The notes under the pieces were generated by a model. The model had not been told where the DNA came from. It saw nothing but the letters and a program-made list of their open reading frames with translations, and ran no database searches. DNA of 64,000 nt from Psychrobacter pasteurii (GTDB taxonomy: Bacteria > Pseudomonadota > Gammaproteobacteria > Pseudomonadales > Moraxellaceae): contig NZ_FUGD01000076.1 of assembly GCF_900162815.1 (NCBI RefSeq), positions 25,962-89,961 on the forward strand, in the 5' to 3' direction. This document shows, piece by piece, positions 48,758 through 58,614 of the stretch (its first letter is position 1; every line of letters begins with the position of its first letter). Both the position numbers and the translations under genes were made by a program.

Positions 48758-49429
48758 ATGTGCAGTCATAAACTATCAGAAGAAGGCGCTATGGATGCGG
48801 CTAATATAAATAGCCTAAGCATTTCAAAACAGTTAAATAACTTAAGCAATCTAAACTTAAGTGATTTAAACTCAGATATATCAGATGACATTAAGCAGCA
48901 AATCATTGCAGAGGTTCAGCCTTTATTACAAATTTCTGAGATGACCCCTGTGGGTTATATTGTTGAGTTAGGCAGCAATCAAGAAGCAAGCTATCATTTG
49001 CAGCAAGCTAGGACGGTACTTGAAGCAAAGGCGAGTAAAGCGTATTGGTCTACAGAGTTTATCAATCCAGATTATACTGCCACGGCTGACAATCCTAAGC
49101 CTGACTATACCAACCAGTGCGGTTATCTGGATTTGAGAGTCTCTAAGCAGCCAACCTTAAGTCTAGGGGAGCTGGTAAAAGCCAGCAAGGTGATTGAAAA
49201 GCAGATTCAGCAAGATTTTTATGAAGCAGAGAAGATTAATCAGCTTGAGGTTGATGAGTTATTGCAATCTATCGCTGAGCCTAAAAATCGAGTGGTTATT
49301 ATAGATATTGATATCTTAGCGATTGTGACCGATTCAGGAAAGATAATCGCTGTAGAGGAGCGCTACCCATTCAAACATCATGAATGGGTAGGCTTAACAG
49401 AATTGTATAAAAAGCAGTGGTTGTCTTAA
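48758..49429 (+). CDS. folK: Divergent 2-amino-4-hydroxy-6-hydroxymethyldihydropteridine pyrophosphokinase (HPPK)
   Basis: A 223-residue protein resembling FolK. The N-terminal strand VGYIVELGSNQEASYHLQQA corresponds to the Y-ALGSN-P start of HPPK, and NRVVIIDIDILAI carries the Asp-x-Asp magnesium site. The canonical W-PR-LD-D context is altered and the C-terminal P-H motif is weak (PFKHHEWVGL). About 60 extra residues, rich in Asn/Leu/Ser, precede the fold; an internal ATG at 48791 has a better ribosome site (GAAGG), so the start is uncertain. The place after folB supports the call. Confidence 0.75.
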   Translation: MCSHKLSEEGAMDAANINSLSISKQLNNLSNLNLSDLNSDISDDIKQQIIAEVQPLLQISEMTPVGYIVELGSNQEASYHLQQARTVLEAKASKAYWSTEFINPDYTATADNPKPDYTNQCGYLDLRVSKQPTLSLGELVKASKVIEKQIQQDFYEAEKINQLEVDELLQSIAEPKNRVVIIDIDILAIVTDSGKIIAVEERYPFKHHEWVGLTELYKKQWLS

Positions 49430-49476
49430 GCTCTAATAGTTCTAGTTCAACTCTAAGAAATTTAGCGAATACACTA

Positions 49477-50340
49477 TTAATTGTTAATCATATCAATCTC
49501 ATCTACTGAGATTTTTTCACAGTCTTTAGGCTTAAAGGTTGGATCTAACTGACAAAGTGCTTTTTGTAACTCGTTAATACGGGCTTCAGACTGCTGAATG
49601 TGACTCAGCACCTTGCTAAAGGCTTCAGCGACTGGGTCTTCAGAATCTGGGTTCAGGCCGTAAGCACTAAAGTCGACTCTTTCAGACAAACGCTTACTGC
49701 TAGGATCTTGGTCATAGTTTTTAGAGCTGTCTGGACAATCAGGCTTACTGTCTGATGAGCCAGCTGTTTGGACAGGGGTAGACTCTGATTCGATTTCAGA
49801 TGGGGCGTTAATCATTCTGGCTGCACTTCCTACCATAGTAGCTTCGGCAGGCACTTCTTTTACCACAACCGCATTAGACCCAATTTTGGCATTTTTACCT
49901 ACAGTGAAGGGGCCTAGTACTTTGGCGCCAGCGCCGACGATAACCCCGTCTTCTAGCGTAGGGTGACGCTTGCCTTGACCCAGTGAAACCCCGCCTAAGG
50001 TCACGCCGTGATATAAGGTCACATCATCACCAATCTTGGCCGTTTCGCCAATCACAACGCCCATACCGTGGTCAATAAAAAATCGTCTGCCAATTTGAGC
50101 TGCCGGATGAATTTCAATGCCGGTAAGCATGCGAGAACCATAAGAGATAGCTCGGGCTGAGAATTTACAGTCCTTATTCCAAAGGTAATGAGCACCGCGA
50201 TGCAGCATTAAGGCGTGGATGCCTGGATAGGTCAGTAAAACCTCAGTGCTGTTTCTGGCTGCTGGGTCACGTTCGAATACAGCTGCAATATCCTCTTGTA
50301 ATGAGGCCTTGGCTTTTTTTAGGGCTTTAATTAGTCTCAT
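49477..50340 (-). CDS. cysE: Serine O-acetyltransferase (EpsC/CysE type)
   Basis: A 287-residue enzyme acetylating serine for cysteine synthesis. The N-terminal helical part ([20 protein letters not shown]) leads into a left-handed beta-helix of hexapeptide repeats with [40 protein letters not shown] and [20 protein letters not shown], typical of SATs. The core ends near residue 190. A further 95 residues form a charged tail with a possible coiled coil ([19 protein letters not shown]), longer than in most CysE. Monocistronic or co-transcribed with trmJ, which ends 53 bp upstream. Confidence 0.93.
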   Translation of the reverse strand: MRLIKALKKAKASLQEDIAAVFERDPAARNSTEVLLTYPGIHALMLHRGAHYLWNKDCKFSARAISYGSRMLTGIEIHPAAQIGRRFFIDHGMGVVIGETAKIGDDVTLYHGVTLGGVSLGQGKRHPTLEDGVIVGAGAKVLGPFTVGKNAKIGSNAVVVKEVPAEATMVGSAARMINAPSEIESESTPVQTAGSSDSKPDCPDSSKNYDQDPSSKRLSERVDFSAYGLNPDSEDPVAEAFSKVLSHIQQSEARINELQKALCQLDPTFKPKDCEKISVDEIDMINN

Positions 50341-50393
50341 ATGATTGTCTTATTTTATTATCAGTGGGGTTAAAGATATGGGTCGCTATTAAG

Positions 50394-51290
50394 TTACAAC
50401 TTTCGTTTAATCTTAGCAATAATAGAGCTTACAATCTCAAACTCTTTTTGATCCAACTGCACTCTAGACAGTAAACGTGACAGTCGGCTCGGTAGCTCTC
50501 TTAGTTTATCAGTTTCTGTGGTTTCTACTAACTCTAAACGCTGCATTAGCTCAATAATTCGCGTTTGAAGTTGGTTTTTTTGCTGTTGGTTTATCGCTGG
50601 CGTGTCCCAGCTTTGTCTTTGTTTAATTTCAATTTGAGGGTTGTTATCAGTCGGATCAGCTGTTTCAACTGCTGAGCTTAAGCTTGGGTTAGCCAGACTC
50701 CATGGATTTACAGCATTTAAGTCGTGTGTTAAAAAACGGCTATAAAAAAAGCTAGCGATCACTTGTATCGCTGATGCCACATTTAGCACAGGATAATCTG
50801 GATTGGCGTCTATTTGAATGTGATAGTCTGCCATGGCCAACTCTTGATTGGTAAGACCTCGGTCTTCACGGCCAAAGAGGACAGCAACCTTGGTCTCATC
50901 CATTGGTCTAGATAGAATGATGTCGGCAGCTTCATTAGGTGTAACCACAGGGCGCGGTATATGTCTTTGGCGACTGCTTGCTGCAAATACTAAATGACAA
51001 TCTGCTAAAGCGTCTTCTAAAGTCTCTACCACCGTACAGCTATCTAATACCGACTTTGCCCCTGCGGCATGAGCCGCACTGTCCTCATCAATCGGATGTT
51101 TAGGATTAACTACAACCAAGTCCGTTAGCCCCATGGTTAGCATGGCACGGGCCGCTGAGCCGATATTGGCAGGCAGGGTAGTGTTTACCATGACTATTTT
51201 GATATTTTTTAGGCGCTGGTTTAATAAAGCATTAGGCTCTAAAGCTTCGGTATTGGTGGAGCTATGTTTTGCAGAAGAAGGCGCAGTCAT
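50394..51290 (-). CDS. trmJ: tRNA (cytidine/uridine-2'-O-)-methyltransferase TrmJ
   Basis: A 298-residue SPOUT methyltransferase modifying position 32 of tRNA. The knot motifs are NIKIVMVNTTLPANIGSAAR, KVAVLFGREDRGLTNQELAM and YPVLNVASAIQVIASFFY. The insert of about 45 polar residues before the C-terminal helical segment (IIELMQRLELVETTETDKL) is longer than in E. coli TrmJ. The gene lies between dnaE and cysE on the same strand. Confidence 0.92.
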   Translation of the reverse strand: MTAPSSAKHSSTNTEALEPNALLNQRLKNIKIVMVNTTLPANIGSAARAMLTMGLTDLVVVNPKHPIDEDSAAHAAGAKSVLDSCTVVETLEDALADCHLVFAASSRQRHIPRPVVTPNEAADIILSRPMDETKVAVLFGREDRGLTNQELAMADYHIQIDANPDYPVLNVASAIQVIASFFYSRFLTHDLNAVNPWSLANPSLSSAVETADPTDNNPQIEIKQRQSWDTPAINQQQKNQLQTRIIELMQRLELVETTETDKLRELPSRLSRLLSRVQLDQKEFEIVSSIIAKIKRKL

Positions 51291-51424
51291 TATTTGTCTT
51301 ATTTAAAGAGTTGGATTTAAAACGTTGAAACTCATCGCAAGTGATCAGTTAGTTTAAAGAAAAGTTGGGTGAAAAGCTATTTGATTACACCCAATCAAGG
51401 CCGAATCAGAGGGTATCTGATTAA

Positions 51425-51452
51425 CAAAAATGCCTGCAAAAGCAGGCATCAG
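51425..51452 (-). terminator. Terminator of dnaE
   Basis: Perfect stem TGCCTGC/GCAGGCA with loop of four and a T-run on the minus strand, about 20 bp past the dnaE stop. Confidence 0.9.
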
Positions 51453-51472
51453 TGAGTCGCTATTTACAACAA

Positions 51473-54400
51473 TTAAGAGTAATGGAAATACAAATTATCC
51501 TCTGGCACCACAATACCCAACTGCATTAAGTTCTCATCCGTCGGATACAGTCGCCAATCGTCATTTAAGTTGACACTGGCAATAGCAAAGTCGGTATAAA
51601 CGTTTAAGGCAACCGGGATACAGCCATCATTTTGATTAATAGGCACCGGTGAGATGCCCCCTATACCGCCTTGCTCATTATTGTAATAAGCTTCCATTGC
51701 GTTATTATCATCAACCTCCTCCTCAAAAGAAGGAGCAGGAAGGTTTGGTATAATATCGAGCTGAGCAGGTTTTAGTAAAGGCTGTAATGAGTCTAGCAGG
51801 CGAGTATCTGCACTGTGAATCTTAATGCTAATCTTTTTCACCCAGCGCTGACGACACTCAAGTAGGGTATAAGCGTTGTCTAAACGGGCAAATAAGCGAC
51901 CATCACGGTCTCGAATACCGCCTTTAATGACGATGACCTCATCGACTTTGAGTTTGTCTTTAATGCGGTTAAAGCGCTCAGCATAACAGCTGACTTCAAG
52001 TCGTGCTGTGCCATCATCTAAGGTAATCACGCAGCGGTTTCCGAAGTTGGCGATATCCATAATCAAGCCAGCAAACAAAGTGCTGCCGTTGTAACCGGTA
52101 TCAGACAAGTTATCTAAGCGCGCATTGCTGGTATAGACAGCCATTTCTTTACGGTATTGATCTATCGGGTGTCCTGTCAAATACAGCCCTAAAGTGTCTT
52201 TTTCAGCTTTTAGGCGATGTTTGTCTCCCCAAATCAGATCAGGACCTGTTGGCAATGGTGGGGCAGTGGTGGCGTTATCCACTTCACTAAATAAATCCAT
52301 CATGCCCATTTCGTTATTTTGACGTTCTTGCTCAGCCGCTTGTACTGCACTTGGCAGCTGCGCCATTAAAGCACCGCGGATTTGATGGTGCTGATCATCT
52401 TCTAAGTCAGGGCGCAGGGTAATGGCAAAGTCATCAAAACAGCCAGATTTGATTAACGCTTCTAAAGTGCGCTTGTTAACCTTCTTGATATCTACACGGC
52501 GACAGAAGTCATATAGATCGGTAAATGGACCGCCCATACTTCTGGCATGTACGATTGATTCAACCGCCCCTTCACCGACGCCTTTAATCGCACCAAGGCC
52601 ATAAATAATATTGGTGGGTTTATCAGCGACGAAGTGCCACTCACTTCGGTTAACAGAAGGGTTGTCGACCGTTAGATTGAAGTTTTCACGGCAATCATTA
52701 ATAAAGAACACCACGTTGTCAGTGTTGTTCATATCAGAGGTTAATACCGCAGCCATAAATTCTGCTGGATAATAATATTTTAGATAAGCGGTTTGATAGG
52801 CAAGTACCCCATAAGCGGCCGAGTGCGATTTGTTAAATCCGTAACCGGCGAACTTTTCCATCAAGTCAAACACACCGCCTGATACTACAGGATCGATACC
52901 TTGGGCTGTGGCACCGGTAACGAAGATGTCGCGCTGTTTGGCCATTTCTTCTGGTTTTTTCTTACCCATAGCGCGGCGTAGCATGTCAGCGCCGCCTAAG
53001 CTATAACCTGCCATAACCTGCGAGATTTGCATTACCTGTTCTTGGTAAACAATAACCCCGTTAGTGTTTTCTAAAATGGGCTCAAGGTTAGGATGGTCAT
53101 ACACCACCTCTTCACGGCCGTGCTTACGGTCAATGTACATCTCTACCATCCCGGCATCTAGAGGGCCTGGACGGTATAAAGCACACATGGCGATCACGTC
53201 TTCGATGTTGGTTGGCTGCAGCTTCGACAGGTACTTTTTCATACCCGAACTCTCTAGCTGGAATACCGCTGTGGTCTTAGCTTCTTGCAGCAGTTTATAA
53301 GCGTTTTTGTCATCAAGTGGCAAGTCTTCTAGCTCAAGCGCCGGTTTTTGTTCGCGGGCACGTCGCTCGTTGATGTTCTTAACGGCCGCATTAATGACCG
53401 TTAAGTTACGCAGGCCCAAGAAGTCAAACTTAACTAGACCCACAGATTCCACGTCATCTTTATCAAACTGGCTAACGCGGTGACCTTCTTCATCACAATA
53501 GATGGCGCTAAAGTCAGTAATTTTATTGGGCGCAATCAAGACACCCCCAGCGTGCTTACCAACGTTACGGGTAATGCCTTCTAGCTTTAAGGCCATCTCC
53601 CAAATCTCATTGGCATCTTCATAATCCATATTGTCTGGATTAGACAGTAGCTCTTTTAGTTGCGGCTCTTCTAATAGCGCATCTTTTAAAGAAATACCGG
53701 GAGTTTTTGGGATAAGTTTAGAGATTTTATCGGCCAGGCCGTAAGATTTACTTTGTACTCGTGCCACGTCACGCACCACAGCTTTCGCCGCCATGGTACC
53801 AAAGGTGATAATCTGTGATACCGCTTCACGGCCATACTGACTGGCCACATACTCAATCACTCGGTCTCGGCCTTCAATACAAAAGTCGATATCGAAGTCG
53901 GGCATGGACACACGCTCAGGGTTTAAGAAGCGCTCGAACAGTAAGTCGTAATGTAGCGGATCAAGGTCAGTAATGTTTAGCGCATAAGCCACCAAGGATC
54001 CAGCACCTGAACCACGGCCAGGGCCTACTGGTACGCCATTGGCTTTGGCCCAGCGGATGAAGTCCATAACGATTAAGAAGTAACCAGGGAAACCCATCGA
54101 TAAGATAATGTTAAGCTCATGCTCTAGACGCTCATCATAAGGCTTACGCACCTCAGGCCAAGTGTCATCACGCTCATCAACCGGATATAGCTTATCCAAA
54201 CGAGCCTCTAGGCCGCGCTGAGATTCACTACGGAAGAAGGTCTCGATGGTCTCACCCTCTGGCACTGGGAACTCAGGCAGTACGTTGATGCCTAGGGTTA
54301 AAGTCACGTTACAGCGCTGAGCTAGAATAACGGTATTTTCGACTACTTGAGGGATATCTGAGAACAGCTCCACCATCTGAGCTTGAGTTTTTAGATATTG

Positions 54401-55096
54401 CTCGCTTGAGTAATCGTGGGGGCGGTTGGGGTCTGCTAAAACGTGAGAGGAGGCAATACACACTCGCGCTTCATGAGCGTCAAAGTCATCTTCTACTAAG
54501 AATCGCACGTCATTATGCGCCACGATAGCGATACCATGACGTTGACCGGCCAAAATTGCTTGTTCAATAAAGGTGTCTTCCCCGACGCGTCTGGTGCGTT
54601 TGATGGCAAAGTACAGACGGTCTTCAAACACAGCTTGGTACTCTGTTAGCAGCTGATGGCCTCGTTCAGGATTTGAGCCCATTAACGCATGACCCACATC
54701 TGATTTTTCGGTAAATAAGACAATCACCCCTTCGCTATTGGCCAATAAATGCTCTTTATTGACAATAGGCACCCCTCTGTTTTCAGGGTTCATGCGTCCT
54801 TCTGTAAATCCTAGCGATACAATGCGAGTGATGCTTTGATAGCCCTCATTATTCATCGCCAGTAAGGTAAGCCGAGTAGACTCATCTTCTAAAATAATTT
54901 CTGCCCCAATAATAGGCTTAATCCCTGCATCTAGGCAGGCACGATAAAACTTTACAGTGGCATATAGGTTAGATAAGTCTGTTAAGGCCAATGCCATCTG
55001 ACCATCAGCAGCGGCTGCCTTCACTAAAGGTTTGATGCGAATAATAGAGTCGGTAATTGAAAACTCGCTGTGGATGCCTAAATGTACAAATGCCAT
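51473..55096 (-). CDS. dnaE: DNA polymerase III alpha subunit
   Basis: The 1207-residue replicative polymerase. The N-terminal PHP domain begins FVHLGIHSEFSITDSI. The C-family palm carries VPVGPGRGSGAGSLVAYAL and the catalytic PDFDIDFCIEGRDRVIEYV. Later come ALYRPGPLDAGMVEMYIDRK, the finger segment MRRAMGKKKPEEM-like LRRAMGKKKPEEMAKQRDIF, the helix-hairpin-helix region, and a C-terminal OB domain (GLIMDIANFGNRCVITLDDG). Length and order are normal for a DnaE1. Apparently monocistronic. Confidence 0.97.
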   Translation of the reverse strand: MAFVHLGIHSEFSITDSIIRIKPLVKAAAADGQMALALTDLSNLYATVKFYRACLDAGIKPIIGAEIILEDESTRLTLLAMNNEGYQSITRIVSLGFTEGRMNPENRGVPIVNKEHLLANSEGVIVLFTEKSDVGHALMGSNPERGHQLLTEYQAVFEDRLYFAIKRTRRVGEDTFIEQAILAGQRHGIAIVAHNDVRFLVEDDFDAHEARVCIASSHVLADPNRPHDYSSEQYLKTQAQMVELFSDIPQVVENTVILAQRCNVTLTLGINVLPEFPVPEGETIETFFRSESQRGLEARLDKLYPVDERDDTWPEVRKPYDERLEHELNIILSMGFPGYFLIVMDFIRWAKANGVPVGPGRGSGAGSLVAYALNITDLDPLHYDLLFERFLNPERVSMPDFDIDFCIEGRDRVIEYVASQYGREAVSQIITFGTMAAKAVVRDVARVQSKSYGLADKISKLIPKTPGISLKDALLEEPQLKELLSNPDNMDYEDANEIWEMALKLEGITRNVGKHAGGVLIAPNKITDFSAIYCDEEGHRVSQFDKDDVESVGLVKFDFLGLRNLTVINAAVKNINERRAREQKPALELEDLPLDDKNAYKLLQEAKTTAVFQLESSGMKKYLSKLQPTNIEDVIAMCALYRPGPLDAGMVEMYIDRKHGREEVVYDHPNLEPILENTNGVIVYQEQVMQISQVMAGYSLGGADMLRRAMGKKKPEEMAKQRDIFVTGATAQGIDPVVSGGVFDLMEKFAGYGFNKSHSAAYGVLAYQTAYLKYYYPAEFMAAVLTSDMNNTDNVVFFINDCRENFNLTVDNPSVNRSEWHFVADKPTNIIYGLGAIKGVGEGAVESIVHARSMGGPFTDLYDFCRRVDIKKVNKRTLEALIKSGCFDDFAITLRPDLEDDQHHQIRGALMAQLPSAVQAAEQERQNNEMGMMDLFSEVDNATTAPPLPTGPDLIWGDKHRLKAEKDTLGLYLTGHPIDQYRKEMAVYTSNARLDNLSDTGYNGSTLFAGLIMDIANFGNRCVITLDDGTARLEVSCYAERFNRIKDKLKVDEVIVIKGGIRDRDGRLFARLDNAYTLLECRQRWVKKISIKIHSADTRLLDSLQPLLKPAQLDIIPNLPAPSFEEEVDDNNAMEAYYNNEQGGIGGISPVPINQNDGCIPVALNVYTDFAIASVNLNDDWRLYPTDENLMQLGIVVPEDNLYFHYS

Positions 55097-55445
55097 AAAC
55101 GACCTGATTTTAATAAACGGATTAGAACAAGCAAGATTGTGGGCGAGACAACTGCGTCTGAACGTATAGTATTTTTAAAGTTAACTTTAGAGAAAAGCTA
55201 TATATTTTCAATAGCTTAATGAAAGATTTACTGCTTTGGTTATTGTGATTTTAACAAAAAAATATAAGGTTTGAGTTGAGGCTAACTATAGCATTTTTAC
55301 GCTCATTTATGTACTTCAAGTTGCAAAATCAAAGTTGTAACTTCGTGTTGTTGTTTTAGATAGCTGTGTAACTAATATTTCATAATTAACTTTTATTTAA
55401 TGTGCTTTAATGACAATTAATCGGTAACTCAATCAAGGAAAGAGA
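55097..55445. other. Intergenic region between dnaE and the Calx-beta-like gene
   Basis: About 350 bp of AT-rich DNA between divergent genes. It must carry the dnaE promoter. I see no RNA gene, conspicuous repeat or ORF. Confidence 0.5.
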
Positions 55446-56543
55446 ATGCAGAATACCAAAGCAACCACAGTTGTTAGCACGCAAACAAAAAAAATAGAGT
55501 CAGTTCAAGTGTCTATTATTAATGCTGCAGATAGTATTAATGAGGGAGAGGCTTCAAATTTTAGCCTTGAGTTACGAAATAATAGCGATGAACTGGTAGT
55601 GGCGTGTGAAGATGTGGCAGTAAATGTGGTTTGCACCGGCACAGCAGAGAATGGAGATGAGTATATCGGCAGTGCAGTTGTCATCATTGCTTGTGGGTCA
55701 AGTAAGACAGAGTTTGATGCCTTTGCCGAAAAATATCTTCAAGCAAAAGACATAGGTAATATTGGTATTGCCTTAAAAGATATTAAAGAAAGTGGCTTTG
55801 AAAACATAAGCATTAATAATAGCCGTAACTTTGCAGAAGTAGATATTATAGATAATCTTCAAGCTTGTTTGAGTGTGGCAGAGGTAACGGTTGATGGAGT
55901 GGCAGGTGTTGCAGAGTTTACGATTGTATTATCTGGAGCGGCTTTAACCCAAGAGGCCTCAGTAGATTATATTATCGGGGATATTACAGCAAAAGAAGCT
56001 AAAGATTACCAGATAGATTCGGGAACTTTGATTTTCGGTCCTGGCATAACCACTCATACCGTGACCATTCCTATCACAGGAGAGGAATATCATCAAAATA
56101 ATGGTGTCTTTAATGTGGTATTGGCCAATCCGGTTCATGCCAAGATTATAGAAGGGTCGGGTTTATCTAGCCTTACCGATGAGTACTATCAAAACTCAAC
56201 CTCAGCTTTCGTTTTTATAGTCGATAGCCATACGGGCCGATTTGGCATACAGCTTCGCGATGCAAAAGGGAAGTTTAATACTGCTAAAACGGATGTCGTG
56301 ACAGATATTCACTTTAGTGGCACCACGATGAATAGTACGGATTTCGTTGGGGTTGCCAAAATGGTATTACCTGCAAATAGTTGCAGCATGGACTTTGATA
56401 TTGAGGCTTTAGACGAGTGTATTGGTGAAGCATCAGATAGCATCACAGTTAAGCTGAATCATGTCACTGGTGGTGGATTTAAAGCGATCTCAATTGATCA
56501 CACAAAATCAGGAATACAGAAAAGTGTGTTGGCTGCCTATTAA
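55446..56543 (+). CDS. Orphan Calx-beta / adhesin-repeat-like protein
   Basis: A 365-residue protein built of three beta-sandwich-like repeats of about 110 residues. The second (around 138-230) fits Calx-beta: AEFTIVLSGAALTQEASVDY, then AKDYQIDSGTLIFGPGITTH and a late GVFNVVLANPVHAKI. The first and third end in GFENISI and GFKAISI, like the repeats of large type-I-secreted adhesins. There is no signal peptide, membrane span or C-terminal RTX signal, so secretion is unexplained. AAGGAAAGAG precedes the start. It may be a remnant of a large adhesin or a small accessory protein. Function not known. Confidence 0.6.
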   Translation: MQNTKATTVVSTQTKKIESVQVSIINAADSINEGEASNFSLELRNNSDELVVACEDVAVNVVCTGTAENGDEYIGSAVVIIACGSSKTEFDAFAEKYLQAKDIGNIGIALKDIKESGFENISINNSRNFAEVDIIDNLQACLSVAEVTVDGVAGVAEFTIVLSGAALTQEASVDYIIGDITAKEAKDYQIDSGTLIFGPGITTHTVTIPITGEEYHQNNGVFNVVLANPVHAKIIEGSGLSSLTDEYYQNSTSAFVFIVDSHTGRFGIQLRDAKGKFNTAKTDVVTDIHFSGTTMNSTDFVGVAKMVLPANSCSMDFDIEALDECIGEASDSITVKLNHVTGGGFKAISIDHTKSGIQKSVLAAY

Positions 56544-56610
56544 ACTTTATCAAAAAGTGCTGTAGTTTCGTATAATAGGACTTTTCACTAAAGGTTATTA
56601 AGGAAATATT

Positions 56611-57738
56611 ATGCACATCTCTGCCAACTTTGATGCCGGTAATATCGAAGTTATAAGCTTAGAAGACAAACAAGACGTTCAGTTGAAGATTCGTCCCGAT
56701 TTTGGTGATGAGTTTTTTCAGTGGTTTAACTTTCGCTTGACCGGTGAAGTGGGTGAGCAGTATGTGCTAAATATCGTCAATGCTGGCGAGGCATCTTACG
56801 TAGAGGGCTGGAATGACTACCAAGCGGTCGCTTCTTATGACCGCGATTATTGGTTCCGACTACCTACCACTTATAAAGACGGTAAGCTAAGTATAGAAGT
56901 TGAGCTTGAATGCGAAACCATTCAAATTGCCTACTTTGCGCCATATAGCTATGAGCGTCACCAGGACTTATTAGCGGCGGTCCAAGTGCATCCACTAGTG
57001 ACCTTAGAGCACTTGGGTGAAACATTAGACAAGCGTGACTTGACCTTAGTTAAAGTGGGCGATGGTGATGACAGCAAGCCTAATATTTGGATTACAGCTC
57101 GCCAGCACCCAGGCGAAACAATGGCTGAGTGGTTAATTGAAGGATTATTATATAGCCTGCTAGATGGCGATAACCCAACTGGCAAGCGTTTGCTTGAAAA
57201 AGCGAACCTATATATCGTGCCTAATATGAACCCTGATGGTAGTGCCCGCGGACACTTGCGTACTAACGCTGTGGGGACTAACTTAAACCGTGAATGGGAA
57301 AGCCCAAGCTTAGAGAAAAGTCCTGAAGTGTTCCATGTTATGAAAAAAATGGACGAAACCGGCGTAGATCTATTCTATGACGTGCACGGTGATGAGGCGC
57401 TGCCTTATGTGTTCTTAGCGGGCTCGCAAGGTACGCCAAGCTATAGCGATCGTCTGGCTGATTTACGTGAGAAGTTTTCAGATGCGCTACTTTTGGCCAG
57501 TGCTGATTTCCAAACAGAATTTGGCTATGAGATTGATGCACCAGGTCAAGCTAACATGACAGTGGCAACCAATGCTGTTGCTGAGCGTTATGACTGTCTA
57601 GCTAATACGCTTGAGATGCCATTTAAAGATAACGTTAACTTACCCAATAAAGACACAGGTTGGTCGCCTGAGCGCTCTATTAAGTTTGGTGAGGCCTCAC
57701 TTGTGGCTATGCTTGCTGTTGTGGATGAGCTTCGTTAG
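56611..57738 (+). CDS. M14-family zinc carboxypeptidase (cytosolic carboxypeptidase-like)
   Basis: A 375-residue peptidase. The N-terminal 120 residues form a beta-rich domain (FFQWFNFRLTGEVGEQYVLN) as in bacterial relatives of cytosolic carboxypeptidases. The M14 core shows ITARQHPGETMAEWLIEGLL (zinc His and Glu), IVPNMNPDGSARGHLRTNA and the LNREWESPS arginine segment, then FYDVHGDEALPYVF (third zinc His). The catalytic Glu is probably that in NTLEMPFKDN. Such enzymes remove C-terminal residues from peptides or act on murein peptides; the real substrate is unknown. No signal peptide. Confidence 0.9.
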   Translation: MHISANFDAGNIEVISLEDKQDVQLKIRPDFGDEFFQWFNFRLTGEVGEQYVLNIVNAGEASYVEGWNDYQAVASYDRDYWFRLPTTYKDGKLSIEVELECETIQIAYFAPYSYERHQDLLAAVQVHPLVTLEHLGETLDKRDLTLVKVGDGDDSKPNIWITARQHPGETMAEWLIEGLLYSLLDGDNPTGKRLLEKANLYIVPNMNPDGSARGHLRTNAVGTNLNREWESPSLEKSPEVFHVMKKMDETGVDLFYDVHGDEALPYVFLAGSQGTPSYSDRLADLREKFSDALLLASADFQTEFGYEIDAPGQANMTVATNAVAERYDCLANTLEMPFKDNVNLPNKDTGWSPERSIKFGEASLVAMLAVVDELR

Positions 57739-57765
57739 TTTTTTATTCTAAGTCAATCATAAAAT

Positions 57766-57804
57766 ATTAAAGCCTTCTAAGCTTAGCTTGGAGGGCTTTT
57801 TTAA
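57766..57804. terminator. Terminator between M14 peptidase and DUF1445 genes
   Basis: Stem AAAGCC-TCTAAGC / GCTTGGAGGGCTTT (two G-U pairs) followed by six T; convergent genes on both sides. Confidence 0.82.
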
Positions 57805-57822
57805 TATGACCTTGATTATTCA

Positions 57823-58614
57823 CTAAAGCACAGCCAAATCTTCATCCTTAGGATCACAAATAAACATATAACCTGGCGCATGGGTAATCATAAGCTCAGG
57901 CTTCGATGTAATAGCGATATTCTGCGGGGTGACACCACATGCCCAAAACACAGGCACTTCATCTTTCTCAATACGAGAAGCGTCACCAAAGTCAGGCTTA
58001 TTAATATCAGTTATCCCAATTAAGCTTGGATCGCCAATATGAACAGGCGCACCGTGAACTTGTGGGAATCTTGAGGTGGCTTGCACTGCGCGAGTGACTT
58101 GATGATAGGGAATGGGGCGCATACTGACTACCATTTTGCCACTAAAGGCGCCGGCGGGTACGGTGTCTATATTGGTGATGTACATTGGAACGTTATGATT
58201 GTCCTCAATATGACGAATTGGGATAGAAGCGTTCATTAAAGCAGACTCGAACGAGAAGCTACAGCCTAATAAGAAGCCAACCAAATCATCCTGCCAATAA
58301 TCTTCTAAATTTGATACCTCATCAACTAATTTCCCGTATTTATAAATACGATATCTGGCTAAGTCGTAGCGCAGATCAGCACCTGGTGCCATAAACTTGG
58401 GTTCTGGGTTGCCGATATCTGTTACATCTAAGATAGGACAAGGCTTGGGGTTACGCTGAGCAAATAGTAGGAAGTCATAAGCAAGAGATTTGGAAACGAT
58501 GACCAGATTGGCTTGAACATGACCTTTGCACATGCCTGATGTGGGCTGGTCGAGGTTGCCTGCTCTAATGAGTGCACGTGCTTCATTTGGTGAAAGGTCT
58601 GCAAGGTTTAACAT
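57823..58614 (-). CDS. Putative hydro-lyase, DUF1445 (YcsI) family
   Basis: A 263-residue protein matching DUF1445: SPNEARALIRAGNLDQPTSG at the start, CKGHVQANLVIVSKSLAYDF, VGFLLGCSFSFESALMNASI, MYITNIDTVPAGAFSGKMVV and VFWACGVTPQNIAITSKPEL near the end. The family is related to D-glutamate cyclase, and its members are often annotated as hydro-lyases without a shown substrate. There is no 5-oxoproline or allophanate gene beside it. Monocistronic. Confidence 0.9.
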   Translation of the reverse strand: MLNLADLSPNEARALIRAGNLDQPTSGMCKGHVQANLVIVSKSLAYDFLLFAQRNPKPCPILDVTDIGNPEPKFMAPGADLRYDLARYRIYKYGKLVDEVSNLEDYWQDDLVGFLLGCSFSFESALMNASIPIRHIEDNHNVPMYITNIDTVPAGAFSGKMVVSMRPIPYHQVTRAVQATSRFPQVHGAPVHIGDPSLIGITDINKPDFGDASRIEKDEVPVFWACGVTPQNIAITSKPELMITHAPGYMFICDPKDEDLAVL

